Positions 22,732 to 31,143 of a DNA stretch of 64,000 nt are shown here, one piece after another. The stretch is from an uncultured Pelagibacteraceae bacterium. Its GTDB lineage: Bacteria > Pseudomonadota > Alphaproteobacteria > Pelagibacterales > Pelagibacteraceae. The stretch covers positions 1 to 64,000 of the forward strand of contig CACGAM010000002.1 of NCBI GenBank assembly GCA_902571055.1. Direction: 5' to 3'. Each line of letters starts with the position of its first letter. The stretch's first letter is position 1. Below the pieces are notes generated by a model, which was given only the letters and a program-made list of their open reading frames with translations, did not search any database and had not been told where the DNA came from. The translations under genes were made by a program, and so were the position numbers.

Positions 22732-23128
22732 AATTTTGTTAATTATATCTTTTCTAATTATTAGCAATATTACCTTTGCAGATAACCATGATACCCAAAC
22801 TCAAGATGAGGAAGTGCCTCTAAATGATCCTTTTGCGGGTAACGAAGCTTCTTCTGAGCTTTCAGGTGTAAGCATGAGTATTGAAGATCAAGAAGATGAA
22901 ATGAGTTTATTTAAATTTAAATTGGTTGGATTAATTTCTGGTAAGGAAAATAGTTATATTTCTTTGGTTGACACCAGTGGTGATGTCACAACTTTAACTA
23001 TTGGACAGTATCTTGGAAAAATAAAATTAATTGACCTAAGACTTACTGAAGCAATTTTTGAGAAAGAAGATAAAACTTTTATGATAATTGATTTTAACAA
23101 TTCTATTAGGGAGTCTAATGAGTACTAA
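22718..23128 (+). CDS. pilP: Type IV pilus protein PilP, non-lipidated form
   Basis: Periplasmic connector between the PilN/PilO platform and the PilQ secretin. The 136-residue product has a signal peptide ending near FA^D (about residues 1-21), an acidic linker, and a small beta-domain (about 65-128) with FKLVGLISG and LTIGQYLG. Canonical PilP is a lipoprotein, but this protein contains no cysteine at all. It overlaps pilO by 14 bases and pilQ by 11. Confidence 0.85.
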   Translation: MNFFKILLIISFLIISNITFADNHDTQTQDEEVPLNDPFAGNEASSELSGVSMSIEDQEDEMSLFKFKLVGLISGKENSYISLVDTSGDVTTLTIGQYLGKIKLIDLRLTEAIFEKEDKTFMIIDFNNSIRESNEY

Positions 23129-24659
23129 TTATTTTAAAGTATTCTTTATATTAGTTTTGATATCATTTTTGACTGGTTGTCAGACAATGAAGACAAAAAT
23201 GCCAAATGATAAGCCTTTTAAACATAATGCCCCTTTAATTAAAGACGATATAAAAAAACAGGGTCAAGCAGAGATTGCAAAAACACTTGAAATGGGTCCT
23301 AAGCCATCAGACGGAAAAAAAATTATTGGGAAAAGAAAACAAATTTCATCTGAAGCGCAAAGAAATTATTTGTTAATACCTGAGAGTTATCCTCTACTTA
23401 AGCAAAGAGTTACTTTAAAATTTAAAAATTTAGATTTTAAAGAGACAATGCAACTTATGGGTAAAGTTGGAGAAATAAACGTTTTAGTAGGTGACGAAGT
23501 TGCAGGTGCAATTTCAGCTGAGTTAATAGATGTACCTTGGGATAAAGCATTTCAGGCACTTTTAGATATGAAAAATTTTGCATCAGATATTGATGTAAAT
23601 TCCAATCTTATAAGAGTTCATTCTCCCCAAACACTTACAGCTCAAGAGACTTACAAATCAGATAGAGCACAAGCTGTAAAAAGAAAAGTAGAATTAGAAG
23701 ATAGTGTTGAGCCTATAATTTCAGAAATTTTCAGACTTTATTACATTACTCCAGCTAGAGCTAAATCTACTCTTGAAGAATTGTTTACACAAAGAGCAGG
23801 AGATGCATCTTTCGCTTCTATTCAAATTACAGAGGAAACAACAACAAGATCAATTATCGTTAGAGGCAAAGAGAAGGACTTAGATATTGTTGACAAGTTA
23901 ATAAGAGAGATTGATGTAAGAACTAAACAAGTGCTAATAGAAGCATTTATTGTTGAAGCAAATTCTGACTTTGAAAGGCAACTTGGAACAAGACTTGGGG
24001 GGTATTATTCTAGACAAGGTGAAGTTGTAGGAGGTATTCAGGGTGGTCCGGTAACCGGAGACGCTGCTGGGCAGACTACTCTTGGTGGTCCTTTAACTAG
24101 CATTACTAGTTTTCCAACTGCTGGAGGGGCAACAAGTGGTATTGGTGTTTTAAAACAAACTGGAAGTGGTATTTTAAAGGCAGAGATTACTGCGCTTGAA
24201 AAAATGGGATTAGGAAAAACTATATCTAATCCAAAAGTATTTACCTTAGACAATCAATCAGCAACGGTTACCCAAGGTGAAGAAATACCTTATGAGACAA
24301 CCGTTGATGGAACAGCTACAACGGAATTTAAAGAAGCGGCCTTAAAATTAGAGGTAACACCTAGTATTATTGGCGATGGTAACGTATTATTAAGCATACA
24401 AGTTAACAATGATACACCTAATAGAGCAGCTGGAGCTGATGAACCACCAATAAATAAAATGGAGATAGCAACAAAATTATTAGTAGCAGATGGTGATATT
24501 GTTGTTATCGGCGGTATAAAAAAGAATGTGAGAGCAAAACAAAAAGAACAAACACCAGGACTTGGTAATGTTCCTGTAATTGGTAACTTATTTAAAGGGA
24601 CAACTAATAATGATGAATTGGACGAACTTTTAGTGTTTATTGCTCCTAGGATATTATAA
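23118..24659 (+). CDS. pilQ: Type IV pilus secretin PilQ, predicted lipoprotein
   Basis: Outer-membrane gated channel for the pilus. I choose the ATG at 23118, preceded by AGGGAG, giving 513 residues; an in-frame ATG at 23088 lies inside pilP without such a site. The signal sequence ends in a good lipobox LTGC (Cys21). N-terminal AMIN domains are absent. An N0/STN-like domain (about residues 95-150), an N1 domain (about 195-260) and the secretin core follow, with TQGEEIPYET and the signature VPVIGNLF near the C-terminus. It is shorter than usual PilQ (about 700), mainly through loss of AMIN repeats. The stop overlaps the pilB start (TAATG). Confidence 0.93.
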   Translation: MSTNYFKVFFILVLISFLTGCQTMKTKMPNDKPFKHNAPLIKDDIKKQGQAEIAKTLEMGPKPSDGKKIIGKRKQISSEAQRNYLLIPESYPLLKQRVTLKFKNLDFKETMQLMGKVGEINVLVGDEVAGAISAELIDVPWDKAFQALLDMKNFASDIDVNSNLIRVHSPQTLTAQETYKSDRAQAVKRKVELEDSVEPIISEIFRLYYITPARAKSTLEELFTQRAGDASFASIQITEETTTRSIIVRGKEKDLDIVDKLIREIDVRTKQVLIEAFIVEANSDFERQLGTRLGGYYSRQGEVVGGIQGGPVTGDAAGQTTLGGPLTSITSFPTAGGATSGIGVLKQTGSGILKAEITALEKMGLGKTISNPKVFTLDNQSATVTQGEEIPYETTVDGTATTEFKEAALKLEVTPSIIGDGNVLLSIQVNNDTPNRAAGADEPPINKMEIATKLLVADGDIVVIGGIKKNVRAKQKEQTPGLGNVPVIGNLFKGTTNNDELDELLVFIAPRIL

Positions 24660-26413
24660 TGATCGATATAAGTAGAGAGTCTGAGATAAATTTAATAAAT
24701 ATCTTGATTGATCAAGATATTATTTCGGGCAAAGATTTAGTAGACATTAAAAAAATTTCAACAGAACAGCAAAAATCTCAACTAGATGCAGTATTTGAAC
24801 TAAAACTTACTGATGAAGATAAAATTTTAGATCTTTTAGTAAAAGAACAATCTCTTCAAACAGTTGACTTAGGTTCTTATGAAATCACTGAGGAGATAAA
24901 ATCTGTGTTACCTTCAAATTATGTTAAAATGAATTTTATTGCGCCTTTTAAAGTTGAAGGTAAAACTTTACATATTGCAATATCTGATAGCTCAAAATTA
25001 AGTTTAATGCGAAACTTAAAAACAATTACAAAAAAAGATATTGAACTTCATGCAGCAAAAGTATCTCAAATATCGAATTTTATTCAGAAAATTTTAAAAG
25101 AAGGAGAGACAACTATTCAGTCAATTCAGCAAAAAAATAAAGAAAAGGAAAAGATACAAACATTCGATTATGATGTTGATGAAAATGCAGAGGTATTAGA
25201 TGAAAAACCAGAAGAGGATATAGAAGCATTAGAAAACGAGTCTGAGGTTATAAAATTTAGTACAGCTGTAGTTGCTGAAGCGATTAAAGCTGGGGTATCT
25301 GATATTCATATTGAACCTTATAGATTTTCGTCAAGAGTAAGATATCGATTGGACGGTATGCTACAAGAGCAAGAGCATTTTGCTAAGTTTTTACATTCTA
25401 ATTATGGCGCAGTTGTCACAAGATTTAAAATTATGGGAAAATTAGATATTGCCGAAAGAAGATTGCCCCAAGATGGTGCAATCCCATTTAAAATAGATGG
25501 TAAAGTAGTCGATCTCCGTCTTTCAATTTTGCCCACTGCAAACAATGAAAGAATAGTAATGAGGATTTTAAATAAAGATGCAGGCGATATTAGTTTAGAA
25601 CAACTAAATTTTGATGAAACTGATCTCAAGAATTTAAGAAAAGCAATTCATGGAACACAGGGTTTAATACTTGTCACTGGACCAACAGGTTCAGGAAAAA
25701 CAACTACCTTATATAGTATTTTAAAGGAAGTATCAAAACCTCACTTAAATATTTTAACAGCTGAAGATCCCGTAGAGTACGAATTAGACGGCGTATCTCA
25801 AGTACAAATTAAAGATGATATTGGTTTATCTTTTGGTGCTGCTCTTCGTTCATTTTTAAGACAAGACCCAGAAATAATTTTAGTAGGTGAAATGAGGGAT
25901 AAAGAAACAGTTGATATAGGATTAAAAGCTGCTTTAACCGGTCACTTAGTATTTAGTACATTACACACAAATGATGCACCAAGTTCAATTACAAGATTAC
26001 AAAATATGGGTACACCTGATTATTTAATTTCGGCAGCCTGTTCTTTAGTATTAGCACAAAGATTAGCGAGAAAAACTTGTTCAGACTGCAGGGAGCCGGA
26101 TCCAGATGTAACTCCAAAAGTTTTAGAAGATTTTGGTTTCACGCCGGAACAAGCATCAAGAGCAAAAGTCCTAAGAGGAAAAGGTTGTCCAAAATGTAAA
26201 GACACCGGTTACAAAGGGCGAATGGGTATTTATGAAGTTCTGAGTGTTACAAAAGCTATTAAAGAAGCTATTTTAGCTAAAGCTACTACTCCAGAATTGA
26301 AGGCAATAGCTCAAAAAGAGGGCTTTAAAACTATGGGAGATATGGGTCGAGAAATGATTTTATCAGGAGATTTAAATTTTAGAGAGTTCGACCGTGTCTT
26401 GTCAATGGAGTAA
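24659..26413 (+). CDS. pilB: Type IV pilus extension ATPase PilB
   Basis: Hexameric GspE-family motor that drives pilus polymerisation. It has 584 residues. An N-terminal GspEII-like domain (about 1-160) is followed by an acidic linker, then the ATPase core with Walker A GPTGSGKTT, ILVGEMRDKETV and HLVFSTLHTNDA. The tetracysteine zinc motif is CSDC and CPKC. The start overlaps the pilQ stop, and pilC follows after six bases. All catalytic motifs are intact. Confidence 0.96.
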   Translation: MIDISRESEINLINILIDQDIISGKDLVDIKKISTEQQKSQLDAVFELKLTDEDKILDLLVKEQSLQTVDLGSYEITEEIKSVLPSNYVKMNFIAPFKVEGKTLHIAISDSSKLSLMRNLKTITKKDIELHAAKVSQISNFIQKILKEGETTIQSIQQKNKEKEKIQTFDYDVDENAEVLDEKPEEDIEALENESEVIKFSTAVVAEAIKAGVSDIHIEPYRFSSRVRYRLDGMLQEQEHFAKFLHSNYGAVVTRFKIMGKLDIAERRLPQDGAIPFKIDGKVVDLRLSILPTANNERIVMRILNKDAGDISLEQLNFDETDLKNLRKAIHGTQGLILVTGPTGSGKTTTLYSILKEVSKPHLNILTAEDPVEYELDGVSQVQIKDDIGLSFGAALRSFLRQDPEIILVGEMRDKETVDIGLKAALTGHLVFSTLHTNDAPSSITRLQNMGTPDYLISAACSLVLAQRLARKTCSDCREPDPDVTPKVLEDFGFTPEQASRAKVLRGKGCPKCKDTGYKGRMGIYEVLSVTKAIKEAILAKATTPELKAIAQKEGFKTMGDMGREMILSGDLNFREFDRVLSME

Positions 26414-26419
26414 CCACTG

Positions 26420-27658
26420 ATGTCTTCTGAAACGTATTCATACAAAGGTATTTCTGCAGGTAAATATGTAGAGGGTTCAATTGATGCTTTAAGTAGAGAT
26501 GAGGCATCGTTTAAACTTAAAGAGCAAAAAATTATAATTACCAATTTAACTCGGACAAAAAAGAAGGCCGCTGAGAAAAAAAAAAGCAAAGGACAGGGCT
26601 CAAGTCTTTTTAAAAAAAAGATTAAACCAGCGGATATTGTTGTTTTTTCAAAACAATTCGCAACAATGGTAAAAGCAGGTTTGCCAATTTTAAATGTATT
26701 ATCAATGTTACGAGATCAATTAGATCATCCAGAGTTAAAAATTATTGTAGAGGATATTAGAAAAAGTTTAGAAGGTGGAGTTACTTTATCAAAATGTTTC
26801 GAAAAATACCCTAAAATATTTGATAATATTTATGTTAACCTTATAAAGGCTGGTGAGGCTAGCGGTAAACTAGACGTATTTTTATTAAAGTTAGTAGAGT
26901 CATTAGAAAAAAGAGAGAAAGTTAAAAAAAAGATAAAAGGTGCTTTGATGTATCCTTCCATAATGTTTTTTGTTGCGATCACCGTAACATCATTTATGTT
27001 AATAAAAGTAGTTCCTATTTTTGCTGAAATGTATGAGGGAATGGGTGTTGCACTGCCAACACCAACTGCTGTGATTATGGGTGCAAGTGATTTTCTTAGA
27101 GGCACAGGCGGTAAATTATTATTTTTAATTTTGCTTGTAGGCTTTGGATCTTTTAAATATTTAACCGCTAAAGTACCTGCCATTAGATACAAATGGCACG
27201 GTATTGTTCTTAAAATGCCAGTTTTTGGTGAAATGATTTTAAAATCTTTAATTGCAAGAATTTCTTTAATAATGGGTAATTTAAGTGCAGCTGGAGTAAA
27301 CCTTTTAGAGAGTATAGAAATTGCAAAACAAGTCAGCAATAACGATGTTGTAACTCAAGCATTAGAGAATGTAAAAAAAGGCGTTTTTTCTGGAGATACC
27401 TTAACGAAATTATTTTTAAAAGAACCAACTTTTCCACCGACGTTTAGTCAGTTAATATCTGTCGGTGAGCAAACTGGAAATTTAGATGAAATGTTTACAT
27501 CCGTATCTAATTATTATGAGGAAGAATTTGATACAGCCGTAGATAATATGTCTAGTTTAATTGAGCCAATAATGATTGTTTTTATGGGAATAATGATTGG
27601 CGGTCTAATGATAGCTATGTATTCTCCGATATTTAATGTTGGATCAATTATTGGATAA
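26420..27658 (+). CDS. pilC: Type IV pilus platform protein PilC
   Basis: Inner-membrane GspF-family protein on which the PilB/PilT motors act. The 412 residues contain two T2SF repeats: the first includes VFSKQFATMVKAGLPIL and GEASGKLD, the second includes RISLIMGNLSAAGVNLL and GEQTGNLDEM, each followed by membrane helices; IMIVFMGIMIGGLMIAMYSPIF lies at the C-terminus. A Lys-rich N-terminal stretch is also usual. The stop lies inside the convergent RsbW-like gene (15-base overlap). Confidence 0.95.
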   Translation: MSSETYSYKGISAGKYVEGSIDALSRDEASFKLKEQKIIITNLTRTKKKAAEKKKSKGQGSSLFKKKIKPADIVVFSKQFATMVKAGLPILNVLSMLRDQLDHPELKIIVEDIRKSLEGGVTLSKCFEKYPKIFDNIYVNLIKAGEASGKLDVFLLKLVESLEKREKVKKKIKGALMYPSIMFFVAITVTSFMLIKVVPIFAEMYEGMGVALPTPTAVIMGASDFLRGTGGKLLFLILLVGFGSFKYLTAKVPAIRYKWHGIVLKMPVFGEMILKSLIARISLIMGNLSAAGVNLLESIEIAKQVSNNDVVTQALENVKKGVFSGDTLTKLFLKEPTFPPTFSQLISVGEQTGNLDEMFTSVSNYYEEEFDTAVDNMSSLIEPIMIVFMGIMIGGLMIAMYSPIFNVGSIIG

Positions 27659-28066
27659 ATTTTTTGTTAATACTAAGTGATTAACCCATTTTTTTTGGTC
27701 TTTTTTAAAAACAACCTCGTCCATAATTTGTTTAATAAAAAAAGTTCCAAGACCACCTGGTTTCACATCGTCTATATTTCTATGTTGAATATTATTTTCC
27801 TCTACAGGTTTACCCTTATCAAAAAAACCAATCTCTAATTTTTCATTATTAACAGAAATTTTAATTTGCATTTTATCATTTGTATCTTCAACACCGGCGT
27901 AGGCATGTTTTACAATATTTTGAGCAGCTTCTGCTATAGCTAAAACCAATTCTTCTTTTAATTCATTATTTAAATTTATTTTTTCAAAAACATCTCTAGA
28001 GAAAATTCTAACATCTTTTAGACTACCGGAATTTACTAAAAAAACTTTTGATTCTGTTAAATTCAT
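27644..28066 (-). CDS. RsbW-like serine kinase / anti-sigma-type HATPase
   Basis: Histidine-kinase-like ATPase-fold protein of 140 residues with the features of RsbW/SpoIIAB switch kinases: N-box ELVLAIAEAAQNIVKHAY with N50, G1 box FFDKGKP with D83, and G2 box GGLGTFFI at 104-111. Such kinases phosphorylate the STAS antagonist on serine and sequester a sigma factor or another target. Its start overlaps the STAS gene by one base, so both are made together. It overlaps the convergent pilC end by 15 bases. No partner sigma factor is encoded nearby, so the target is unknown. Confidence 0.87.
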   Translation of the reverse strand: MNLTESKVFLVNSGSLKDVRIFSRDVFEKINLNNELKEELVLAIAEAAQNIVKHAYAGVEDTNDKMQIKISVNNEKLEIGFFDKGKPVEENNIQHRNIDDVKPGGLGTFFIKQIMDEVVFKKDQKKWVNHLVLTKNLSNN

Positions 28067-28365
28067 TACTCTAAATTTAATATCTGCTCCAACTTAGCCA
28101 TCATTATTACTTTCAAAACTGATTTACTTATTTCTTTTAGTATGACTTTGGTACCAAGCTCCATAGCTTTTTGATGACTTTCTATTAACACCGAAATTCC
28201 GGATGAATCCATGTATTGAACATCTTTTAAATTTAAATGAACTTCCTTTTTTGCCTCTATGAGCGGCATGATTAATTCTTTGGCTTTCTCAGTGACATCC
28301 ATATCGATTTCACCATCTAAATAAACGATTGCGATATTTCCCTCTTCTTTAACGTTATAAGCCAT
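28066..28365 (-). CDS. STAS-domain anti-anti-sigma factor (RsbV/SpoIIAA-like)
   Basis: A single STAS domain of 99 residues with the phosphorylation motif YMDSSGISVL; by comparison with SpoIIAA, Ser54 is the likely phosphosite. Its predicted kinase is the adjacent RsbW-like protein, and its predicted phosphatases are the SpoIIE-type enzymes at 8273, 32423 and 38113. The gene is first in the reverse pair, and its promoter must lie in the 134-base gap that also holds the divergent pilA promoter. Dephosphorylated protein would bind the kinase and free its target. Confidence 0.88.
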   Translation of the reverse strand: MAYNVKEEGNIAIVYLDGEIDMDVTEKAKELIMPLIEAKKEVHLNLKDVQYMDSSGISVLIESHQKAMELGTKVILKEISKSVLKVIMMAKLEQILNLE

Positions 28366-28432
28366 TTTTAATTTATTTATTAAATTTTAGCGAAAATCAA
28401 CCCATTTTGTACTTAGAACGATATATTTACAA

Positions 28433-28460
28433 TTGACTTTTAACCATTTAATCCTAATAA
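28433..28460 (+). promoter_or_regulatory. Candidate pilA promoter
   Basis: TTGACT at 28433-28438 (5/6 to the -35 consensus) is followed 16 bases later by TAATAA at 28455-28460, a weak -10. This lies 40 bases upstream of the pilA ATG at 28500, for which GAGG at 28491-28494 is the ribosome site. No sigma-54 type GG/GC element is visible. Read by eye only. Confidence 0.4.
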
Positions 28461-28499
28461 TTGTGATTATTAATTTAATAATTAAATAAAGAGGAATTA

Positions 28500-28967
28500 A
28501 TGAGAAATAATAAAGGTTTTACATTAATTGAGTTACTAGTTGTTGTTGCTATTATAGGAATTCTTGCTGCAGTAGGCGTTGTTGCTTATAATGGTTACAC
28601 ATCTTCAGCTCAAAAAAACGCTACAACAACATTACATAGTCAAACAGTCAAATATATTATGGCTGAACTTCAAAAGTGCAACTTAGAAGGTGATAGTGGA
28701 AAAGCTTTTGGATCAACAGCTTCTGCTGGAAATTGTGGAAGTTTAACTGGCTCTGGTGGAGCTTCGAACGCAGTCTCTGCTGCAGTAGGCAATTCTTCAG
28801 ATAAAAATCCATATTCTAAAGGAGCAGGTTTAGTAGACAGCACAGCTGTTGTTAAAGGACAAGTAAGTTTAGCTGGATCAGGAAAAACCATCACTGTTAA
28901 GACGTGCATAGCAGACACATGTACTGACACCGGTAATACTTTAGAAGAAACTATTAATATAGAATAA
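28500..28967 (+). CDS. pilA: Major type IV pilin (type IVa)
   Basis: The 155-residue pilin has a short type IVa leader cleaved at KG^FTLIELLVVVAIIG after residue 6, with Glu at +5. The conserved alpha-1 segment ends near VAYNGY. Four cysteines (60, 79, 136, 141) could form two disulfides, and the middle is Gly/Ser-rich. GAGG lies five bases before the ATG. It is first of two tandem pilin genes and follows the divergent STAS/kinase pair. It is probably the main fibre subunit because of its position and stronger ribosome site; this is inference. Confidence 0.9.
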   Translation: MRNNKGFTLIELLVVVAIIGILAAVGVVAYNGYTSSAQKNATTTLHSQTVKYIMAELQKCNLEGDSGKAFGSTASAGNCGSLTGSGGASNAVSAAVGNSSDKNPYSKGAGLVDSTAVVKGQVSLAGSGKTITVKTCIADTCTDTGNTLEETINIE

Positions 28968-28981
28968 TTTTTAATTTTTTA

Positions 28982-29389
28982 ATGGACACTAAAAAGCTCG
29001 GTTTCACTTTAATCGAGCTTTTAGTTGTTGTTGCAATCATCGGTATATTATCTGCAGTAGGAATTGTTGCTTACAATGGCTATGTCACTGGAGCTGAAAA
29101 AAAAACTTCTGAAAGTATTGTTCTTCAAATTTCGCTAGCGCAACAGGAATACTATTCTGAAAATGGAACATATTATGCAACAACATCAGGCTCATCATGC
29201 TCACCTTCAACGTCAACTAGTGCATTGATAGATACAAATTTGTTAAATTCTTCATTATTAAATGATACGGAATATTTAAATGTATGTTCATTTGCAAGTG
29301 GAGATACTTTTGGAGTAGTCGGTTTAACAGATAAAGGATGCCAAATTACTGCTAATTCCAATGCTTCAATAAGTAGAAGCGGTTGTTAA
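28982..29389 (+). CDS. Second type IV pilin
   Basis: The 135-residue pilin has a prepilin site LG^FTLIELLVVVAIIG and an alpha-1 segment that also ends in VAYNGY, like its upstream neighbour. The globular region diverges: it carries AQQEYYSENGTYYA, often seen after the helix in type IV pilins, and four cysteines (73, 102, 120, 135), the last being the C-terminal residue. It starts 14 bases after pilA with no obvious Shine-Dalgarno. It may be an alternative major subunit or an abundant minor pilin. Confidence 0.87.
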   Translation: MDTKKLGFTLIELLVVVAIIGILSAVGIVAYNGYVTGAEKKTSESIVLQISLAQQEYYSENGTYYATTSGSSCSPSTSTSALIDTNLLNSSLLNDTEYLNVCSFASGDTFGVVGLTDKGCQITANSNASISRSGC

Positions 29390-29404
29390 AAATAAATTTA
29401 AATT

Positions 29405-29653
29405 ATGGAAAAAATTTTAAAATTTTTCGAGGAAATTAAAAATGCTAACCACTCGAAAAAACAAAAAATTTATTTAACTGTAAGTATTTCATGGATTATT
29501 TTGATAGGGTACCTTACCTGGTGGAATGGAATGAAAAGCTTAAGTCTTGATAAAAGCTTCAGGTGGGATGAATGGTTTTGGTTTGGTATCGTCCCTGCTG
29601 TAGCTCCATACATATTCCTTTTTATCTGGAGAGATAAAAATAACAATCAATAA
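29405..29653 (+). CDS. Small membrane protein downstream of the pilins
   Basis: The 82-residue product has a basic amphipathic N-terminus and two hydrophobic helices (about residues 25-42 and 57-75) separated by a segment with several tryptophans (WWNGM, FRWDEWFWFG). I recognise no family. It lies 15 bases after the second pilin and may be co-transcribed with it. A 75-base AT-rich gap without a hairpin follows. Confidence 0.6.
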   Translation: MEKILKFFEEIKNANHSKKQKIYLTVSISWIILIGYLTWWNGMKSLSLDKSFRWDEWFWFGIVPAVAPYIFLFIWRDKNNNQ

Positions 29654-29728
29654 TTACAATAAAACAACAATTAATTTACAAAATAATTAATTGAAAAAAA
29701 TCAATATTATAAATATCTTTCTTGTCTT

Positions 29729-31030
29729 ATGTTTTATACATTTTTAAAATTAAAACTAATATTTGTCCTATTTTGTGTAATTTCAACATCAGTATTTTCA
29801 TCAGAAAAAAATATTACCTATTTAGAGATTCTTGAAAAACCAAATGATTTAGATTTAAATTTAAGATATGCAAAACAACAAGGTGAGTTAGGTAATTTTA
29901 AACAAACAATATCAACTCTTGAGAGACTTATTATAGTATATCCAGATAATGTTGAAATTAAATTATATTTGCTATCTGTTTTAGTTCAAATCGACTCACC
30001 TGAAAAAGCGAAAACAATAATTGAAGAAATGAAATTAAGAAAAGACCTTGAGTCAGAAGATCTCGAAACTCTTCAAGAAATTGAGGGAGAATTAAAAGAA
30101 ATAGAACCAAGCTTATGGACCTTAGCACTTGATATAGGTCTTTCTAGCGTTTGGTCAAATAATGTTAATAGTGTTTCAAGAACAAGACTTAAAATGTCAT
30201 CCGATGAAAGAGAAGAGTTTGGATCTGCAAAACATGATAGAACAGGAAGTGGTAGTTTGGGTATTTCTGCATCTAGACCTGTTGGTGAACAATCTTCAAT
30301 ACTTATTAGTTTATCCCACTCTACCTCAGACCAATATCAAGAATTAGATGATGATTTTCAATCTTATGGATTAACATTAGGTTTAGATACCGTTTTAGGA
30401 AATCAAAATTTAAGTCCCTATTTAATAATTGGCAAAACAGATTACGTTGCAGACGCTGATAGTTTTTCTTTAATGTATGGTATAGGAGGATATTTTACAG
30501 TTGGAGAAAACCATTCTTTTAATTACGGATATTCTTTTACAGACTCTAAAGCAAACCATAATTCTATGGATAACACTGCTAATGACGACAATGCAATCGC
30601 ACATGGAGCAACGTTAGGTTATGATTATATAATTAATAGTTTAATTTCTTCATCAATAGCTTTGGGCGTTTCAGATACTGATGCAAAGGCTGATGCTGGA
30701 AATGATGCTGAAACTTATGATTTTAGTTTTGGGTTAAATTTTGCTTTTCCGTGGGCTTTAATTTCAGTATCAAGTGCGCACAGCTTTAGTGATTACAAAA
30801 GACAGGATACTTCGATAGACTCGAATATAATTAGATCTGATTATTCAGATACTTTTAGTTTTAGTATAACTAAAGCGGTTGGTGATGTATTTCCATTCTT
30901 AGATCCTAATAGAAGTTTGTTAATAAATTTGTATTATGAAAATATAAAATCAGAGTCTAATATTCTTAATTACGACTACGACTCAGAGTCTTATACATTG
31001 GGTATATCTAAATCTGTTAAGTTAAACTAA
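29729..31030 (+). CDS. TPR plus outer-membrane beta-barrel protein (SLAM/DUF560-like)
   Basis: The 433-residue exported protein has a signal peptide (about 1-24), TPR-like helical repeats (about residues 30-125, with PNDLDLNLRYAKQQGELG and YPDNVEIKLYLLSVL), and a C-terminal beta-barrel (about 135-433) rich in alternating aromatic strands. This is the architecture of surface lipoprotein assembly modifiers (Slam), which help lipoproteins reach the cell surface. Other TPR-barrel exporters remain possible. FecR and CHASE2 genes follow, suggesting one envelope-related group. The specific substrate is not evident. Confidence 0.55.
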   Translation: MFYTFLKLKLIFVLFCVISTSVFSSEKNITYLEILEKPNDLDLNLRYAKQQGELGNFKQTISTLERLIIVYPDNVEIKLYLLSVLVQIDSPEKAKTIIEEMKLRKDLESEDLETLQEIEGELKEIEPSLWTLALDIGLSSVWSNNVNSVSRTRLKMSSDEREEFGSAKHDRTGSGSLGISASRPVGEQSSILISLSHSTSDQYQELDDDFQSYGLTLGLDTVLGNQNLSPYLIIGKTDYVADADSFSLMYGIGGYFTVGENHSFNYGYSFTDSKANHNSMDNTANDDNAIAHGATLGYDYIINSLISSSIALGVSDTDAKADAGNDAETYDFSFGLNFAFPWALISVSSAHSFSDYKRQDTSIDSNIIRSDYSDTFSFSITKAVGDVFPFLDPNRSLLINLYYENIKSESNILNYDYDSESYTLGISKSVKLN

Positions 31031-31143
31031 AAAATAGCCAATATAGAAAACTTCAATAAATACCACTTATTTTAGACCGTCATTTTAGGTTTTTTTTATA
31101 ACTTTAGACTTTATTTATCTATTGATTTTGTTAGTTTTCCCTT

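Noticed and set aside
23088..23117. Upstream in-frame ATG for pilQ
   Set aside because: It would precede the signal peptide by ten residues; the ATG at 23118 has AGGGAG upstream and gives a normal lipoprotein signal.
26830..27339. Reverse frame of 169 codons inside pilC
   Set aside because: PilC is complete and conserved on the forward strand; the reverse frame has no domain or ribosome site.
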